Of a stretch of 31,937 nucleotides of DNA, positions 24,601-30,735 are shown one piece after another. The stretch is from a virus. Each line of letters opens with the position of its first letter. Within the stretch, counting starts at the first letter, position 1. Made by a program: the position numbers and the translations under genes. The notes beneath the pieces are model-generated. The model saw nothing but the letters and a program-made list of their open reading frames with translations, did no database searches and was not told the DNA's origin. The stretch spans positions 1 through 31,937 of the IMG/VR virus record IMGVR_UViG_3300032309_001437, one strand, 5' to 3'.

Positions 24601-25383
24601 TTGCAAGTACAAAGCTACCGCGAGGATCAGGAAACCCCTCCATTTTCCGGCAACTACACCGATATGTTCTACAGCGACGATCTCGATGGTTTGGTGCTGA
24701 GCAGTGGCGTGCTTGTGGACACCTTGGCCACCGACGGAAATTGGGATGCACTCGGCAGCCTCGACAGCATCGGCGGCGTGCTGAGCACCGGTGAGTATGA
24801 GTTTGGTAGCACGCTAGATATTGGCGGGGTATTCGATATGAACCTCACCCGCCACTTCGTCACGCGCCCATATCTGCCGGCCTCCCTGTGGGACGACAAA
24901 TCGGGAGAGATCGACACTTGGCCCGAGATTGACGAGAACAACCTGGACGGTGTGAACGCTCTGCTCTACGTCCGCACAACTGAAGACGACCCCGGCGGCA
25001 CCCCGACATGGGGTTCTTGGCGGGAATTCAGCAATGCGATCACTCGTGGCCGCGGGTTCCAGTTCAAGACTATCGCTACCAGCACCGATCCTGCCCAGAA
25101 CATTGTCATTGATGAGCTTGGTTGCCAACTAGAAATGCAGCAGCGCGTCGAGCAATCCGCCGCTCTCACAAGCGGTGCCGCCACGTATGCAGTAGTCTTT
25201 ACCAATCGGTTCTACCAACCCCCCAGCGTTGGTATCACAGGCTACAACATGGCTACCGGCGACTACTTCACGATCGCATCCGTGACACGGGCAGGATTCG
25301 ACGTAACATTCAGGAACAGTAGCAACGCTGCCGTGAGCCGCCAGTTCACCTACACCGCCATCGGCTACGGCCGGGAGATCTGA
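21685..25383 (+). CDS. Tail tip attachment protein J-like with embedded Hint domain
   Basis: This 1232-residue protein is the central tail tip/host specificity protein that contacts the receptor. After 11 residues ([11 protein letters not shown]) comes a Hint/intein-like domain, residues 12-141 (separate entry). J proper resumes with a Gly-rich linker and the hallmark DSLNSTQYANLVDLISEGEI (about 171-190), then DGFKSVFIDNTPLQNPDG. Further J pieces are PAWILWDLLTSTRYGFGDHI near 433 and the tip beta domains. Fibronectin type III-like domains span about 772-970 (APTNLQATETLYELNGRA; SGVSLIPIDEASAILSWDR). The C-terminal ~230 residues are a likely receptor-binding domain. The DNA style changes near 23280 to TAAG-rich and again near 24600, so the gene looks mosaic. 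Lambda J is 1132 residues; subtracting the Hint gives 1102. Confidence 0.95.
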   Translation: MSRIAGAGGGGCFLGHTLIRTPDGQRPIEALQPGDLVVSFDDRGELHHAKILMVHIHEGERVNRYRLWGGAVLDATANHWVLNQFNAFVEIDTLGPDDCLVDENGHLRPIVDRSEFCVGTVYNLTVEGHHTFIAGGIRVHNAGLGLGIAGAGGGGGGKGGGGGETYTPTEAGDSLNSTQYANLVDLISEGEIEGLKDGFKSVFIDNTPLQNPDGSFNFQNLAVYTRNGTQNQSYVPIAADVENEVGVNVTVQQATPVVRSITDTTVNAARVTITVPALQLFTDKGDIEGTDVRLQIAVQYNGGGYGTVIDDTIAGRTGDQYQRDYLVNLSGAFPVNIQVTRITADSNSAKLINAFSWSSFTEITYAKLRYPNSALVAVRVDAEQFSSIPSRSYLIRGIKVRIPNNATVDAVTGRLIYAGIWGGTFGAAQWCSDPAWILWDLLTSTRYGFGDHIQAAQLDKWAFYAASQYASELVPDGFGGTEPRFSCNVNIQTAEEAYKLINDLCSTFRAMPYWSAGALTISQDKPSDAAYLFTLANVLEDGFSYQGGSLKTRPTVAVVSYLDLSLRDIAYEVVEDQAAITKYGVITTEISAFACTSRGQAARIGEWLLYSEQYESEIISFTASIDAGVVVRPGQIIEVADPVRTGTRRGGRIVSATTAAITVDDAASLAMGSNTTLSVILPTGTVESRAVTTITGNVISLATPLSVAPNANSVWIFQTSTIQTSTWRVLSVQEQDGAQYAISALAYNASKYAYIERGQALQVRDITDLNIIPEAPTNLQATETLYELNGRALSKLIISWQPINGVNQYRIRWRPKNGNWTSTTQARFDYEILDTAAGTYEVQVYSLNAGLRQSVEPAQLTVQAYGKTAPPASVSGVSLIPIDEASAILSWDRAPDLDVLLGGKVLIRHNVLMVGAVWENSQEIVAAAAGSQTQKQVPLLEGTYLLKFEDDSGNRSVSAYAVVIDQPTPQPRLQVQSYREDQETPPFSGNYTDMFYSDDLDGLVLSSGVLVDTLATDGNWDALGSLDSIGGVLSTGEYEFGSTLDIGGVFDMNLTRHFVTRPYLPASLWDDKSGEIDTWPEIDENNLDGVNALLYVRTTEDDPGGTPTWGSWREFSNAITRGRGFQFKTIATSTDPAQNIVIDELGCQLEMQQRVEQSAALTSGAATYAVVFTNRFYQPPSVGITGYNMATGDYFTIASVTRAGFDVTFRNSSNAAVSRQFTYTAIGYGREI
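21718..22107 (+). other. Hint (intein-like, A-type BIL-like) domain inside J
   Basis: Residues 12-141 of J have the full Hint pattern: Cys12 as first residue (CFLGHTLIRTPDG), block B T76-x2-H79 (ATANHW), block F VYNLTVEGHHTF, and terminal VH140-N141. At 130 residues there is no room for a homing endonuclease. The residue after Asn141 is Ala, not Cys, Ser or Thr, so classic splicing lacks its second nucleophile; bacterial intein-like domains of this kind mainly cleave at their ends. The peptide IAGAGGGG flanks the domain on both sides (residues 4-11 and 148-155), as if the domain lies in a duplicated linker. Predicted cuts would free an 11-residue peptide and expose Ala142 as a new J N-terminus. 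Activity is inferred. Confidence 0.9.
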
Positions 25384-25386
25384 CGT

Positions 25387-26307
25387 ATGGCCCAAGGGGA
25401 TCTCAACGTCGCTAACCAATCAGGTGCCGCGTTTCGCGCGGACCTGAACAACCAGCTGGCAGCTCTTGGAACTCTGCAAAGCGGTGCCAGTGCGCCCAGC
25501 ACTACCTTCGCTTACATGCTGTGGGCGGATGCGACCGCCGGCTTGCTGAAGATCCGCAATGCTGCCAACAGCGGCTGGATCACGGTTGGCACGCTAGCTG
25601 ACGCGAATCTCGGGCTGCTGCCCACTACAGGCGGTGTGCTTACTGGAAATCTAACGCTTAACGCTCAAAACGACCTACGCCTGGCCGATGCCGATAGCAG
25701 CAACTGGGTAGCGCTTCAGGCACCAGCAACAGTTGCATCGAACCTAACGCTTACAGTCCCAGCCGCTGACGGCACAGCAGACCAAGCGCTAGTCACTGAC
25801 GGATCTGGTGCGCTCAGCTTCGCCAGCCGCAGCCGACTGGTGCGAGGCACTGCTGTCGCCACAACCAGCGGTACTTCCATCGACTTCACCAGTATTCCCA
25901 GCTGGGTTAAGCGCATTACAGTAATTTTTACGTCAGTTAGCACCGCAGGTACTAGCCCAGTTCAGGTGCAACTTGGCGACTCAGGAGGAGTTGAAACCAC
26001 CGGCTACACCGGAACTGCAGTAGCTATTGTTTCGACCAATTCCCTAAATATCGCCTCTTACACATCTGGGGCAGTGTTGATTGGGCAACTTACCACAACC
26101 GTACGATCTGGAAGCATGGTAATTACTAACATCAATGGTAATGAATGGCAATTTAGTTCAATTAACGCAAATGATGACGTTGGCTATTTAGGCTGGACTA
26201 GCGTAATAAAAACGCTTTCCGCAACGCTCGACCGCGTTCGCCTTACCACCGTCAATGGCACCGATACCTTTGACGCCGGCACCGCCAACATCATCTACGA
26301 GGGCTGA
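25387..26307 (+). CDS. Tail fibre protein
   Basis: This 306-residue protein begins with AQGDLNVANQSGAAFRADLN, then SGASAPSTTFAYMLWADATA and GLLKIRNAANSGWITVGTL (residues 2-73). I recognise this N-terminal module from many phage fibre genes, where it attaches the fibre to the tail. Residues about 75-135 look like a repetitive beta region (TTGGVLTGNLTL, then ADGTADQALVTDGSGALSF). The rest, from RLVRGTAVATTSGTSIDF, resembles a globular beta domain found at the ends of fibres. It starts 4 bases after J with a GGGAG ribosome site at about 25374-25378. A small gene (26310) follows by 2 bases. Probably a side or tip fibre acting in host recognition. Confidence 0.8.
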   Translation: MAQGDLNVANQSGAAFRADLNNQLAALGTLQSGASAPSTTFAYMLWADATAGLLKIRNAANSGWITVGTLADANLGLLPTTGGVLTGNLTLNAQNDLRLADADSSNWVALQAPATVASNLTLTVPAADGTADQALVTDGSGALSFASRSRLVRGTAVATTSGTSIDFTSIPSWVKRITVIFTSVSTAGTSPVQVQLGDSGGVETTGYTGTAVAIVSTNSLNIASYTSGAVLIGQLTTTVRSGSMVITNINGNEWQFSSINANDDVGYLGWTSVIKTLSATLDRVRLTTVNGTDTFDAGTANIIYEG

Positions 26308-26309
26308 TC

Positions 26310-26495
26310 ATGGAACGCATCGAAGTCAACGTCCAAACCGGCGAGCAGCGCACAATCGCCCTCACCGAAGCGGAGATCGCTGAAATCCAGGCACGCCCGC
26401 AGCCTGAGCCACCAACACCGCCTACCCCCGCCGATAAGCTTGCCGCTGCTGGCTTGACCGTAGCTGAGTTGCGCGAACTGCTTGGCCTCGACTGA
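26310..26495 (+). CDS. Small fibre-linked protein
   Basis: This 61-residue protein (MERIEVNVQTGEQRTIALTE, then AEIAEIQARPQP) has a two-strand N-terminus, a Pro-rich linker (PEPPTPPTPADK) and a C-terminal helix ending in LAAAGLTVAELRELLGLD. Short proteins with this 'IEV-VQTGE--T-LT--E' beginning are common directly behind fibre genes; some are named fibre assembly proteins, without proof known to me. The closing helix is typical of an interaction module. Its TGA overlaps an ATG for a 15-residue frame. Confidence 0.65.
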   Translation: MERIEVNVQTGEQRTIALTEAEIAEIQARPQPEPPTPPTPADKLAAAGLTVAELRELLGLD

Positions 26496-26542
26496 TGGCC
26501 CTACGCAGCAAAACCGGCACCGCCTACCGCCGCTACCGTTAA
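26495..26542 (+). CDS. Possible 15-residue peptide, echo of the 28031 gene
   Basis: ATG at 26495 overlaps the preceding TGA (TGATG) and opens the frame MALRSKTGTAYRRYR, then TAA. The start resembles MAVKAKTGTAR of the 45-residue protein at 28031 (shared MA, K-T-G-T-A). It may be a remnant of a duplicated gene or a tiny real peptide. The stop codon is inside a hairpin (26536-26552). Support is weak. Confidence 0.3.
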   Translation: MALRSKTGTAYRRYR

Positions 26543-26575
26543 AACCTAACGGGGCTATGCTGAAATGCAGCAGCC
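26536..26575 (+). terminator. Two consecutive hairpins after the small fibre-linked gene
   Basis: CCGTTA (26536-26541) pairs with TAACGG (26547-26552), loop of 5. Directly after, GGCT-AT-GCTG (26553-26562) pairs with CAGCAGCC (26568-26575), loop AAATG, with a 2-base bulge. No T-run follows. They lie in the 107-base gap before the next gene and could block transcription partly or protect message ends. The rest of the gap (26576-26649) shows nothing I recognise. Confidence 0.4.
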
Positions 26576-26649
26576 TGGATACGCCCTCTCGTCCCACGTC
26601 GAGACTAAGCAGGCTATAGCCCGAGACCAATCCTTCGCTACGCATCCCT

Positions 26650-27018
26650 GTGGCTGCTCCCAACATCAAGTCTCCTTCGACCGTTACGGCGATTTACGGC
26701 AAGACCGTGGGTTATGCCGTCACCACCTCGATGGCTGCAGCGCTGAGCAATGGCGCCAGCAGCGGCAAGGTGCTGAAGATCAACTCGGTGTACTGCGCCA
26801 ACGTGGACGGCGCAGCAACAGCCGACATCAGCCTGGAGCACTACAACGGCACGACGGGGTTTGCGATCGGCAAGACCATCGCCGTGCCTGCTGATGCCAC
26901 CCAGGTGCTCGTGACCCGCGAGGCGTACATCTACCTGGAGGAAGGCCACAGCCTCCGCGCACAGGCCAGCGCCACTGGCGACTTGGAGCTGGTCATCTCC
27001 TATGAGGACATCAGCTGA
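26650..27018 (+). CDS. Small beta-rich virion protein of cyanophage type
   Basis: This 122-residue protein is read from GTG 26650. It starts AAPNIKSPSTVTAIYGKT, continues with ASSGKVLKINSVYCANVDG and ends with YIYLEEGHSLRAQASATGDL and VISYEDIS. I recall a family of about 110-130-residue proteins in marine and cyanobacterial phages with this same beginning, the 'GKV-KIN--Y--NVDG' centre, and the 'LEG-SLRA-AS--GDLE--VSYE-I' end; they are thought to be structural. A single beta-sandwich is likely. No Shine-Dalgarno is visible. Its TGA overlaps the next ATG (TGATG), so the next gene is coupled. The function, perhaps a fibre tip or virion decoration, is not known. Confidence 0.7.
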   Translation: MAAPNIKSPSTVTAIYGKTVGYAVTTSMAAALSNGASSGKVLKINSVYCANVDGAATADISLEHYNGTTGFAIGKTIAVPADATQVLVTREAYIYLEEGHSLRAQASATGDLELVISYEDIS

Positions 27019-27581
27019 TGCTTGGCTTTAACGGCGGACTAATGGGCGTCAGGCGGACGCCTACAACCAGCTCGGCATCGGGACTGTGGTCTCAGAATGA
27101 GCAGAGCGTGGCACAAAGGGCTGCAATTTGGCCTTTTGCTGCGGCAAACACAGCAAGGTACTTTCGGTTAGCAAATTTTGCCAACACGGCACTTGATAGT
27201 GACACTTTAGATTTTGGCGAAATTGAAGTTTACGACGGCGACACTCTGCATACCGGAATTACATGCACAAGCAACATAACATGGGATGCCGGTCAAAATA
27301 GCTATCTTGTTGATGGCATTACAAGCACAGCCACCCGTTCGTATGTTCAAAGCTGGAGTAGCATACGGTCAACGGCAACGATCACATTGGATCTCGGCTC
27401 AACAAAAACCGTGAGCCACATAAAAATCTTTTGCCTCTACGGTGCAAATAGATTTCCCGCATCTTTTGACCTACAAAGCTCGGCTGACAACACAAGTTAC
27501 GGCTACCTTGCCACAGTAACAGTTGGAACTTTAACTTCTATAGGTGGTTACGCTTATTCCAGCGCCAAGGTGGCCATTTAG
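27018..27581 (+). CDS. Adhesin-like protein with discoidin (F5/8C)-type domain
   Basis: This 187-residue protein has a short N-terminal segment (MLGFNGGLMGVRRTPTTSSA, then SGLWSQNEQSVAQRA) of a type that often begins phage fibre proteins. From about residue 45 it resembles a discoidin or F5/8 type C jelly-roll: YFRLANFANTALDSDTLDFG, EIEVYDGD, TITLDLGSTKTVSHIKIFC and FDLQSSADNTSYGYLATV. Such domains bind sugars, so cell-surface polysaccharide binding is likely. From about 27100 to its end the DNA is visibly richer in A and T than its neighbours, suggesting recent import of the binding domain. A fibre chaperone-like gene follows 2 bases after the stop, which fits a fibre/chaperone pair. Confidence 0.7.
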   Translation: MLGFNGGLMGVRRTPTTSSASGLWSQNEQSVAQRAAIWPFAAANTARYFRLANFANTALDSDTLDFGEIEVYDGDTLHTGITCTSNITWDAGQNSYLVDGITSTATRSYVQSWSSIRSTATITLDLGSTKTVSHIKIFCLYGANRFPASFDLQSSADNTSYGYLATVTVGTLTSIGGYAYSSAKVAI

Positions 27582-27583
27582 TC

Positions 27584-28003
27584 ATGCTCTACTCCCACCG
27601 CCAAGCCACCCCAGCGCCCCTGCCGCACCGGATCCGCTTTGCGGACGGCAGCACCCGTACCGACAACAGCACCTTCACGCCTGATGAGCTGGAGCGCGCC
27701 GGATACTCCGGGCCACACCAGCGCCCCGAGTGCAACCCCAAGCTGGAAACAATCGCCTGGGACAGCGAGGCGCTTGAGTACGTCGTGCGCCCTTACAGCT
27801 TCGATGAGCTGCAGGCGCAGCACGCCAAGATCCGCCAGCGGCGCATCGAGCTGCTGAAGTCCAGCGACTGGACGCAGATCACCGACTACGACCTCGGTGC
27901 CGATCGTGAAGCCTGGGCTGCCTACCGCCAGGCCCTGCGCGACCTGGCCGATGCTGCCAACCCGTTTGACATCACCTGGCCGCAGCCGCCTAGGCTGAAC
28001 TGA
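27584..28003 (+). CDS. Probable tail fibre assembly chaperone
   Basis: This 139-residue protein ends with the helix pattern common to tail fibre assembly chaperones: RRIELLKSSDWTQITDYDLG followed by DREAWAAYRQALRDLADA (residues about 87-126), then NPFDITWPQPP. The N-terminal half (HRIRFADGSTRTDNSTFTPD) is a small beta domain. Proteins with this C-terminal 'LL-SDWTQ---WA-YR-ALR' segment help fibres fold or trimerise. It sits 2 bases after the discoidin-type protein, which may be its client. DNA style returns to GC-rich here. Its start ATG at 27584 has no Shine-Dalgarno, so coupling to the gene above is likely. Confidence 0.75.
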   Translation: MLYSHRQATPAPLPHRIRFADGSTRTDNSTFTPDELERAGYSGPHQRPECNPKLETIAWDSEALEYVVRPYSFDELQAQHAKIRQRRIELLKSSDWTQITDYDLGADREAWAAYRQALRDLADAANPFDITWPQPPRLN

Positions 28004-28030
28004 GAGGCCCTCCCCTAAGCGAAGCAACTC

Positions 28031-28168
28031 ATGGCCGTCAAAGCCAAGACCGGCACCGCTCGCGTCGAGCACGTACCAGGCAAGCCCAAGCTCACCCGCC
28101 AAGGTCAGGGCCAGCACAGCAAACCCAGCCACGGCCGAAAGCTGCGCCGCGGCCAAGGTAAGCCGTAG
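28031..28168 (+). CDS. Small basic protein (45 residues)
   Basis: The frame MAVKAKTGTARVEHVPGKPK, continuing to LRRGQGKP, is 45 residues with a high content of Lys, Arg, Gly and Gln and hardly any hydrophobic residues. I recall similar small basic proteins (M-VK-KTG-ARVEHVPGKPK-TRQG-G) in cyanophages and picocyanobacteria, so I take it as a real gene although it is very short. The composition suggests nucleic acid binding or a disordered assembly factor; the role is unknown. A 15-residue frame at 26495 looks like a shortened copy of its start. A hairpin follows at 28181-28195. Confidence 0.6.
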   Translation: MAVKAKTGTARVEHVPGKPKLTRQGQGQHSKPSHGRKLRRGQGKP

Positions 28169-28180
28169 CGCTGTGCCGCA

Positions 28181-28231
28181 GCACTGCCCCAGTGCGGAGC
28201 TGCAGCTTATGCAAGCCTTGTCGCTAAGCTG
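28181..28231 (+). promoter_or_regulatory. Hairpins in the leader of the 28237 gene
   Basis: GCACTG (28181-28186) pairs with CAGTGC (28190-28195), loop CCC. Downstream, CAGCTTA (28203-28209) is the exact reverse complement of TAAGCTG (28225-28231), loop 15. TAAGCTG can instead pair partly with AGCTTA at 28232-28237, which includes the A of the start codon. The alternatives could control the start, or the first hairpin could end the upstream message; neither has a T-run. Confidence 0.35.
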
Positions 28232-28236
28232 AGCTT

Positions 28237-28575
28237 ATGGCGATCTCCCCTGGCACGTACGACATCACCCTGCAGCGCAGGGCGGACTATAGCGTCACGC
28301 TCCAGTTCAAGGACAGCACCAACACGCCCATCGACCTAACGGGCTGGACCGCCGCTGCTCAAGCCTGGAACGAATACCGCACCACAAAATACGCCGACTT
28401 CACCGTAAGCTACACCAATAGGCTTACAGGTACTATTGCGCTATCACTTACAGACGATCAGACCGCTACCTTCCCCACCACCGCCTATTACGACGTACTG
28501 CTCACAAATCCCAGCGGCCTAAAGGAGTATTATCTAGAAGGTGCTATTTATGTGAGTGAGGGGTACACAGCATGA
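28237..28575 (+). CDS. Beta-sandwich tail/fibre protein
   Basis: This 112-residue protein (AISPGTYDITLQRRADYSVT, then LQFKDSTNTPIDLTGWTAAA, and YYDVLLTNPSGLKEYYLEGA) has the layout of a small immunoglobulin-like domain common in marine phage tail and baseplate proteins: 'YD-T--RGADY---L-FKD--G-PIDLTGWT'. It may be a connector at the base of the next two fibre-like proteins, with which it is tightly linked: its TGA overlaps the start of the collagen-like gene (ATGA). The ATG at 28237 lies in CTTATGGC with no Shine-Dalgarno but with stem-forming sequences before it. The exact role is unknown. Confidence 0.65.
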   Translation: MAISPGTYDITLQRRADYSVTLQFKDSTNTPIDLTGWTAAAQAWNEYRTTKYADFTVSYTNRLTGTIALSLTDDQTATFPTTAYYDVLLTNPSGLKEYYLEGAIYVSEGYTA

Positions 28576-28865
28576 CATCCGTGAGTGTGAGCGGGCTTAC
28601 GAGCACCGTAAGCGTAACAACGGATGACAACAAAACTGTTGTTGTACCCGTACCCGTAACCACCGTCATTACGGCTACTACGGTAGGGCCGCAAGGCCCT
28701 CAAGGAGCGCAGGGCTTACCGGGTGAATCCGGCACCAGCACCGGCAGCCCCACCTTCATCCAAACAACGCAACCCACCAGCGGCGAACTAGGCGGCGCAA
28801 CGAAGTACGCCTGGTGGGACACATCTGGCGGCGACCTTACACTTTGGATTGAGGACGGCATCTAA
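28572..28865 (+). CDS. Collagen-like fibre protein
   Basis: This 97-residue protein has a Val/Thr-rich N-terminal part (residues 1-37), then a short run of Gly-X-Y triplets (GPQGPQGAQGLPGESG, residues 39-54), and a C-terminal segment with PTFIQTTQPTSGELGGATKY and WWDTSGGDLTLWIEDG. The Gly-X-Y run would trimerise as a short collagen helix. The WWDTSGG-LTLWIEDG end is common in phage fibre proteins and resembles a tip motif. It overlaps both its neighbours (ATGA before, TAATG after), so the three are made together and may form one fibre. TAAG/CTTA are common in this gene. Confidence 0.75.
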   Translation: MTSVSVSGLTSTVSVTTDDNKTVVVPVPVTTVITATTVGPQGPQGAQGLPGESGTSTGSPTFIQTTQPTSGELGGATKYAWWDTSGGDLTLWIEDGI

Positions 28866-30661
28866 TGGCACTTCGCAACGCTTTTGGGGCGCTCGCCCTT
28901 GACGCCACAGTCACTGCAATCAAGACCTGGCTGGAGGACCGCACTGGCGCGAAGACCACCGCCAACAGCATCTCCGTCAACATCGCCAACGACCAAACCG
29001 TGCCGGTTAGCGGCAGCGTGTCAATCAGCGGCACGCCAGCTGTAACCGGCCCCCTCACCGACACTCAACTCCGCGCCGCAGCGGTTCCCGTAAGCGGGCC
29101 ACTCACAGACGTTCAGCTTCGTGCGACAGCCCTGCCCGTAAGTGGCAGCGTGTCGATCAGCGGCACACCCTCGGTGTCGATCAGCGGCACGGCTGCCGTA
29201 AGCGGCCCGCTTACGGACACACAACTCCGCGCCACGGCGGTGCCTGTAAGCGGTACGTTCTGGCAGGCGACACAACCGATCAGCGGAAGTGTTTCGATCA
29301 GTGGAACCCCTGCGGTCACTATCAGTGGAACCCCCACGGTCTCCGGCCCGCTGACCGACACTCAGCTGCGAGCCACGGCGGTGCCGGTGAGCGGCACGGT
29401 GACGGCCAATGCTGGCACCAACCTCAACACATCGGCGCTGGCACTGGAAACCGGCGGCAACCTGGCCACGCTGACCGGCCGCGTGCCGGCCCAGGGTCAG
29501 GCGCTGATGGCGGCCTCGCTGCCGGTGGCGATTGCCTCGAACCAATCAGCGCTGGCGGTGAACAGCACACCGGCTGCGGCACTGCTCACCACCTACAACG
29601 TGGCGGGCGTCATCACCATCAACACGGTGCTGGCAACGCTCGACTGCTCGCAGTACCGGAGCGTGTCGATTCAATGCACCTCCATGGGCACCAGCGGCGT
29701 GGTAACGCCGGAATGGAGCAATGACAACGCCACCTGGCTTGGTGCCACGATTCTCACGCAGGCTGGCGCCACGGTTACCACGTTCAACGCTGCTGGCTTG
29801 TGGGTGGCGCCTGTGCTGGCGCGTTACCTGCGGCTCAGGCTGAGCACCGCCACCACGGCTGGCACCACAACGCTGAGCATCCACCAGTTCGACGACGGCC
29901 GTCAGTTCTGGCTGGCTACGCAGCCAGTCTCAGGCACAGTTACCAGCAACATCGGCACCGGCACCGTTGCAGCCGTGACCGCTGCCAACCTGGCGCTGCC
30001 GGGCATCATCACGGATGTGGCCTCAGCGGCGTTGACAACAACCACGACCACGGCGGCATTCACACCGACGTTTGGCACCAGCTACAGCGTCAGCATCCCG
30101 GTTACCGCAGTCACCGGCACCACACCGACGCTGGATGTGGCCATCGAGGAATCCGACGATTCGGGCACCAACTGGTTCAAGGTCTACGACTTTCCCAGGA
30201 TCACAGCGGCCGGCATGTACCGCTCACCGCTGATCAGGATTGTTGGCAACCGGGTGCGATACGTGCAGACCGTGGGCGGCACCAGCCCGAGCTTCACCAG
30301 GGCGATCAACCGCCTACAGAACAGCAACAGCGCTGAAGCCGTGCGCCAGCTGATTGACCGCTCGATCGTGCTGACCACGCTCAACTCGACGACGCCAAGC
30401 CTCGATACCAGAGATGCTGGCAACCGCGCCCAGCTGGTGGTCAACATCGGTGCTGCCACCACCGCCCCTGCGCTTCAGATGGAAGGTTCAGACGACAACG
30501 GAGTCAGCTGGTATTCAATCGGCACACCGCTCACCGCTGTGGCCAGCTCCACGGTGCAGCTGACAGTGGTGGACATTAACGCTGCACTGATGCGCGTCAG
30601 GGTGAGCACCGCCGGTTCAGGCGTCACCGCTGGCTACGTGATGATCAAGGCACACGACTGA
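28865..30661 (+). CDS. Long fibre protein with PVSG repeats and three beta domains
   Basis: This 598-residue protein has a short N-terminal helix (ALDATVTAIKTWLEDRTGAK), then residues about 46-177 of repeats built from GPLTDTQLRA (four copies), PVSG and SVSISGTPAV units, likely a beta-helical or trimeric fibre shaft. The rest has three beta-sandwich-like domains, about 259-342, 405-482 and 522-598, each with a strand-turn such as SNDNATW, SDDSGTNW or SDDNGVSW. The middle one is alike to the decoration-like protein at 8011. The repeat section is TAAG-rich in its first part and the DNA from about 29300 to the end lacks TAAG/CTTA, so the gene may be a recombinant. Likely a receptor-binding fibre. 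Confidence 0.8.
   Translation: MALRNAFGALALDATVTAIKTWLEDRTGAKTTANSISVNIANDQTVPVSGSVSISGTPAVTGPLTDTQLRAAAVPVSGPLTDVQLRATALPVSGSVSISGTPSVSISGTAAVSGPLTDTQLRATAVPVSGTFWQATQPISGSVSISGTPAVTISGTPTVSGPLTDTQLRATAVPVSGTVTANAGTNLNTSALALETGGNLATLTGRVPAQGQALMAASLPVAIASNQSALAVNSTPAAALLTTYNVAGVITINTVLATLDCSQYRSVSIQCTSMGTSGVVTPEWSNDNATWLGATILTQAGATVTTFNAAGLWVAPVLARYLRLRLSTATTAGTTTLSIHQFDDGRQFWLATQPVSGTVTSNIGTGTVAAVTAANLALPGIITDVASAALTTTTTTAAFTPTFGTSYSVSIPVTAVTGTTPTLDVAIEESDDSGTNWFKVYDFPRITAAGMYRSPLIRIVGNRVRYVQTVGGTSPSFTRAINRLQNSNSAEAVRQLIDRSIVLTTLNSTTPSLDTRDAGNRAQLVVNIGAATTAPALQMEGSDDNGVSWYSIGTPLTAVASSTVQLTVVDINAALMRVRVSTAGSGVTAGYVMIKAHD
29048..29374 (+). repeat. Four GPLTDTQLRA-coding repeats in the fibre shaft
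   Basis: Copies lie at 29048-29077, 29096-29125, 29204-29233 and 29345-29374. Peptides are nearly identical (one has V for T) but codons differ strongly between copies, so protein sequence is kept while DNA has diverged. SVSISGTP units stand between them. Confidence 0.9.
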
Positions 30662-30711
30662 TGAGCGCTGGTACGCCTTGCTTCATCGACGTTGGAAGCG
30701 GCGCGGGCTAG
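30661..30711 (+). CDS. Possible 16-residue peptide after the long fibre
   Basis: ATG 30661 overlaps the fibre stop (TGATG) and opens MSAGTPCFIDVGSGAG before TAG. It may be a remnant of a longer gene or chance. The rest of the gap to 30735 holds nothing I recognise. Confidence 0.2.
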   Translation: MSAGTPCFIDVGSGAG

Positions 30712-30735
30712 GCTGCCTATGCGACACCTCCTCTT

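Noticed and set aside
26565-26894. 109-residue plus-strand frame
   Set aside because: It overlaps the GTG-started gene at 26650 in another frame; Gln/Arg/His-rich composition is that of an out-of-frame reading.
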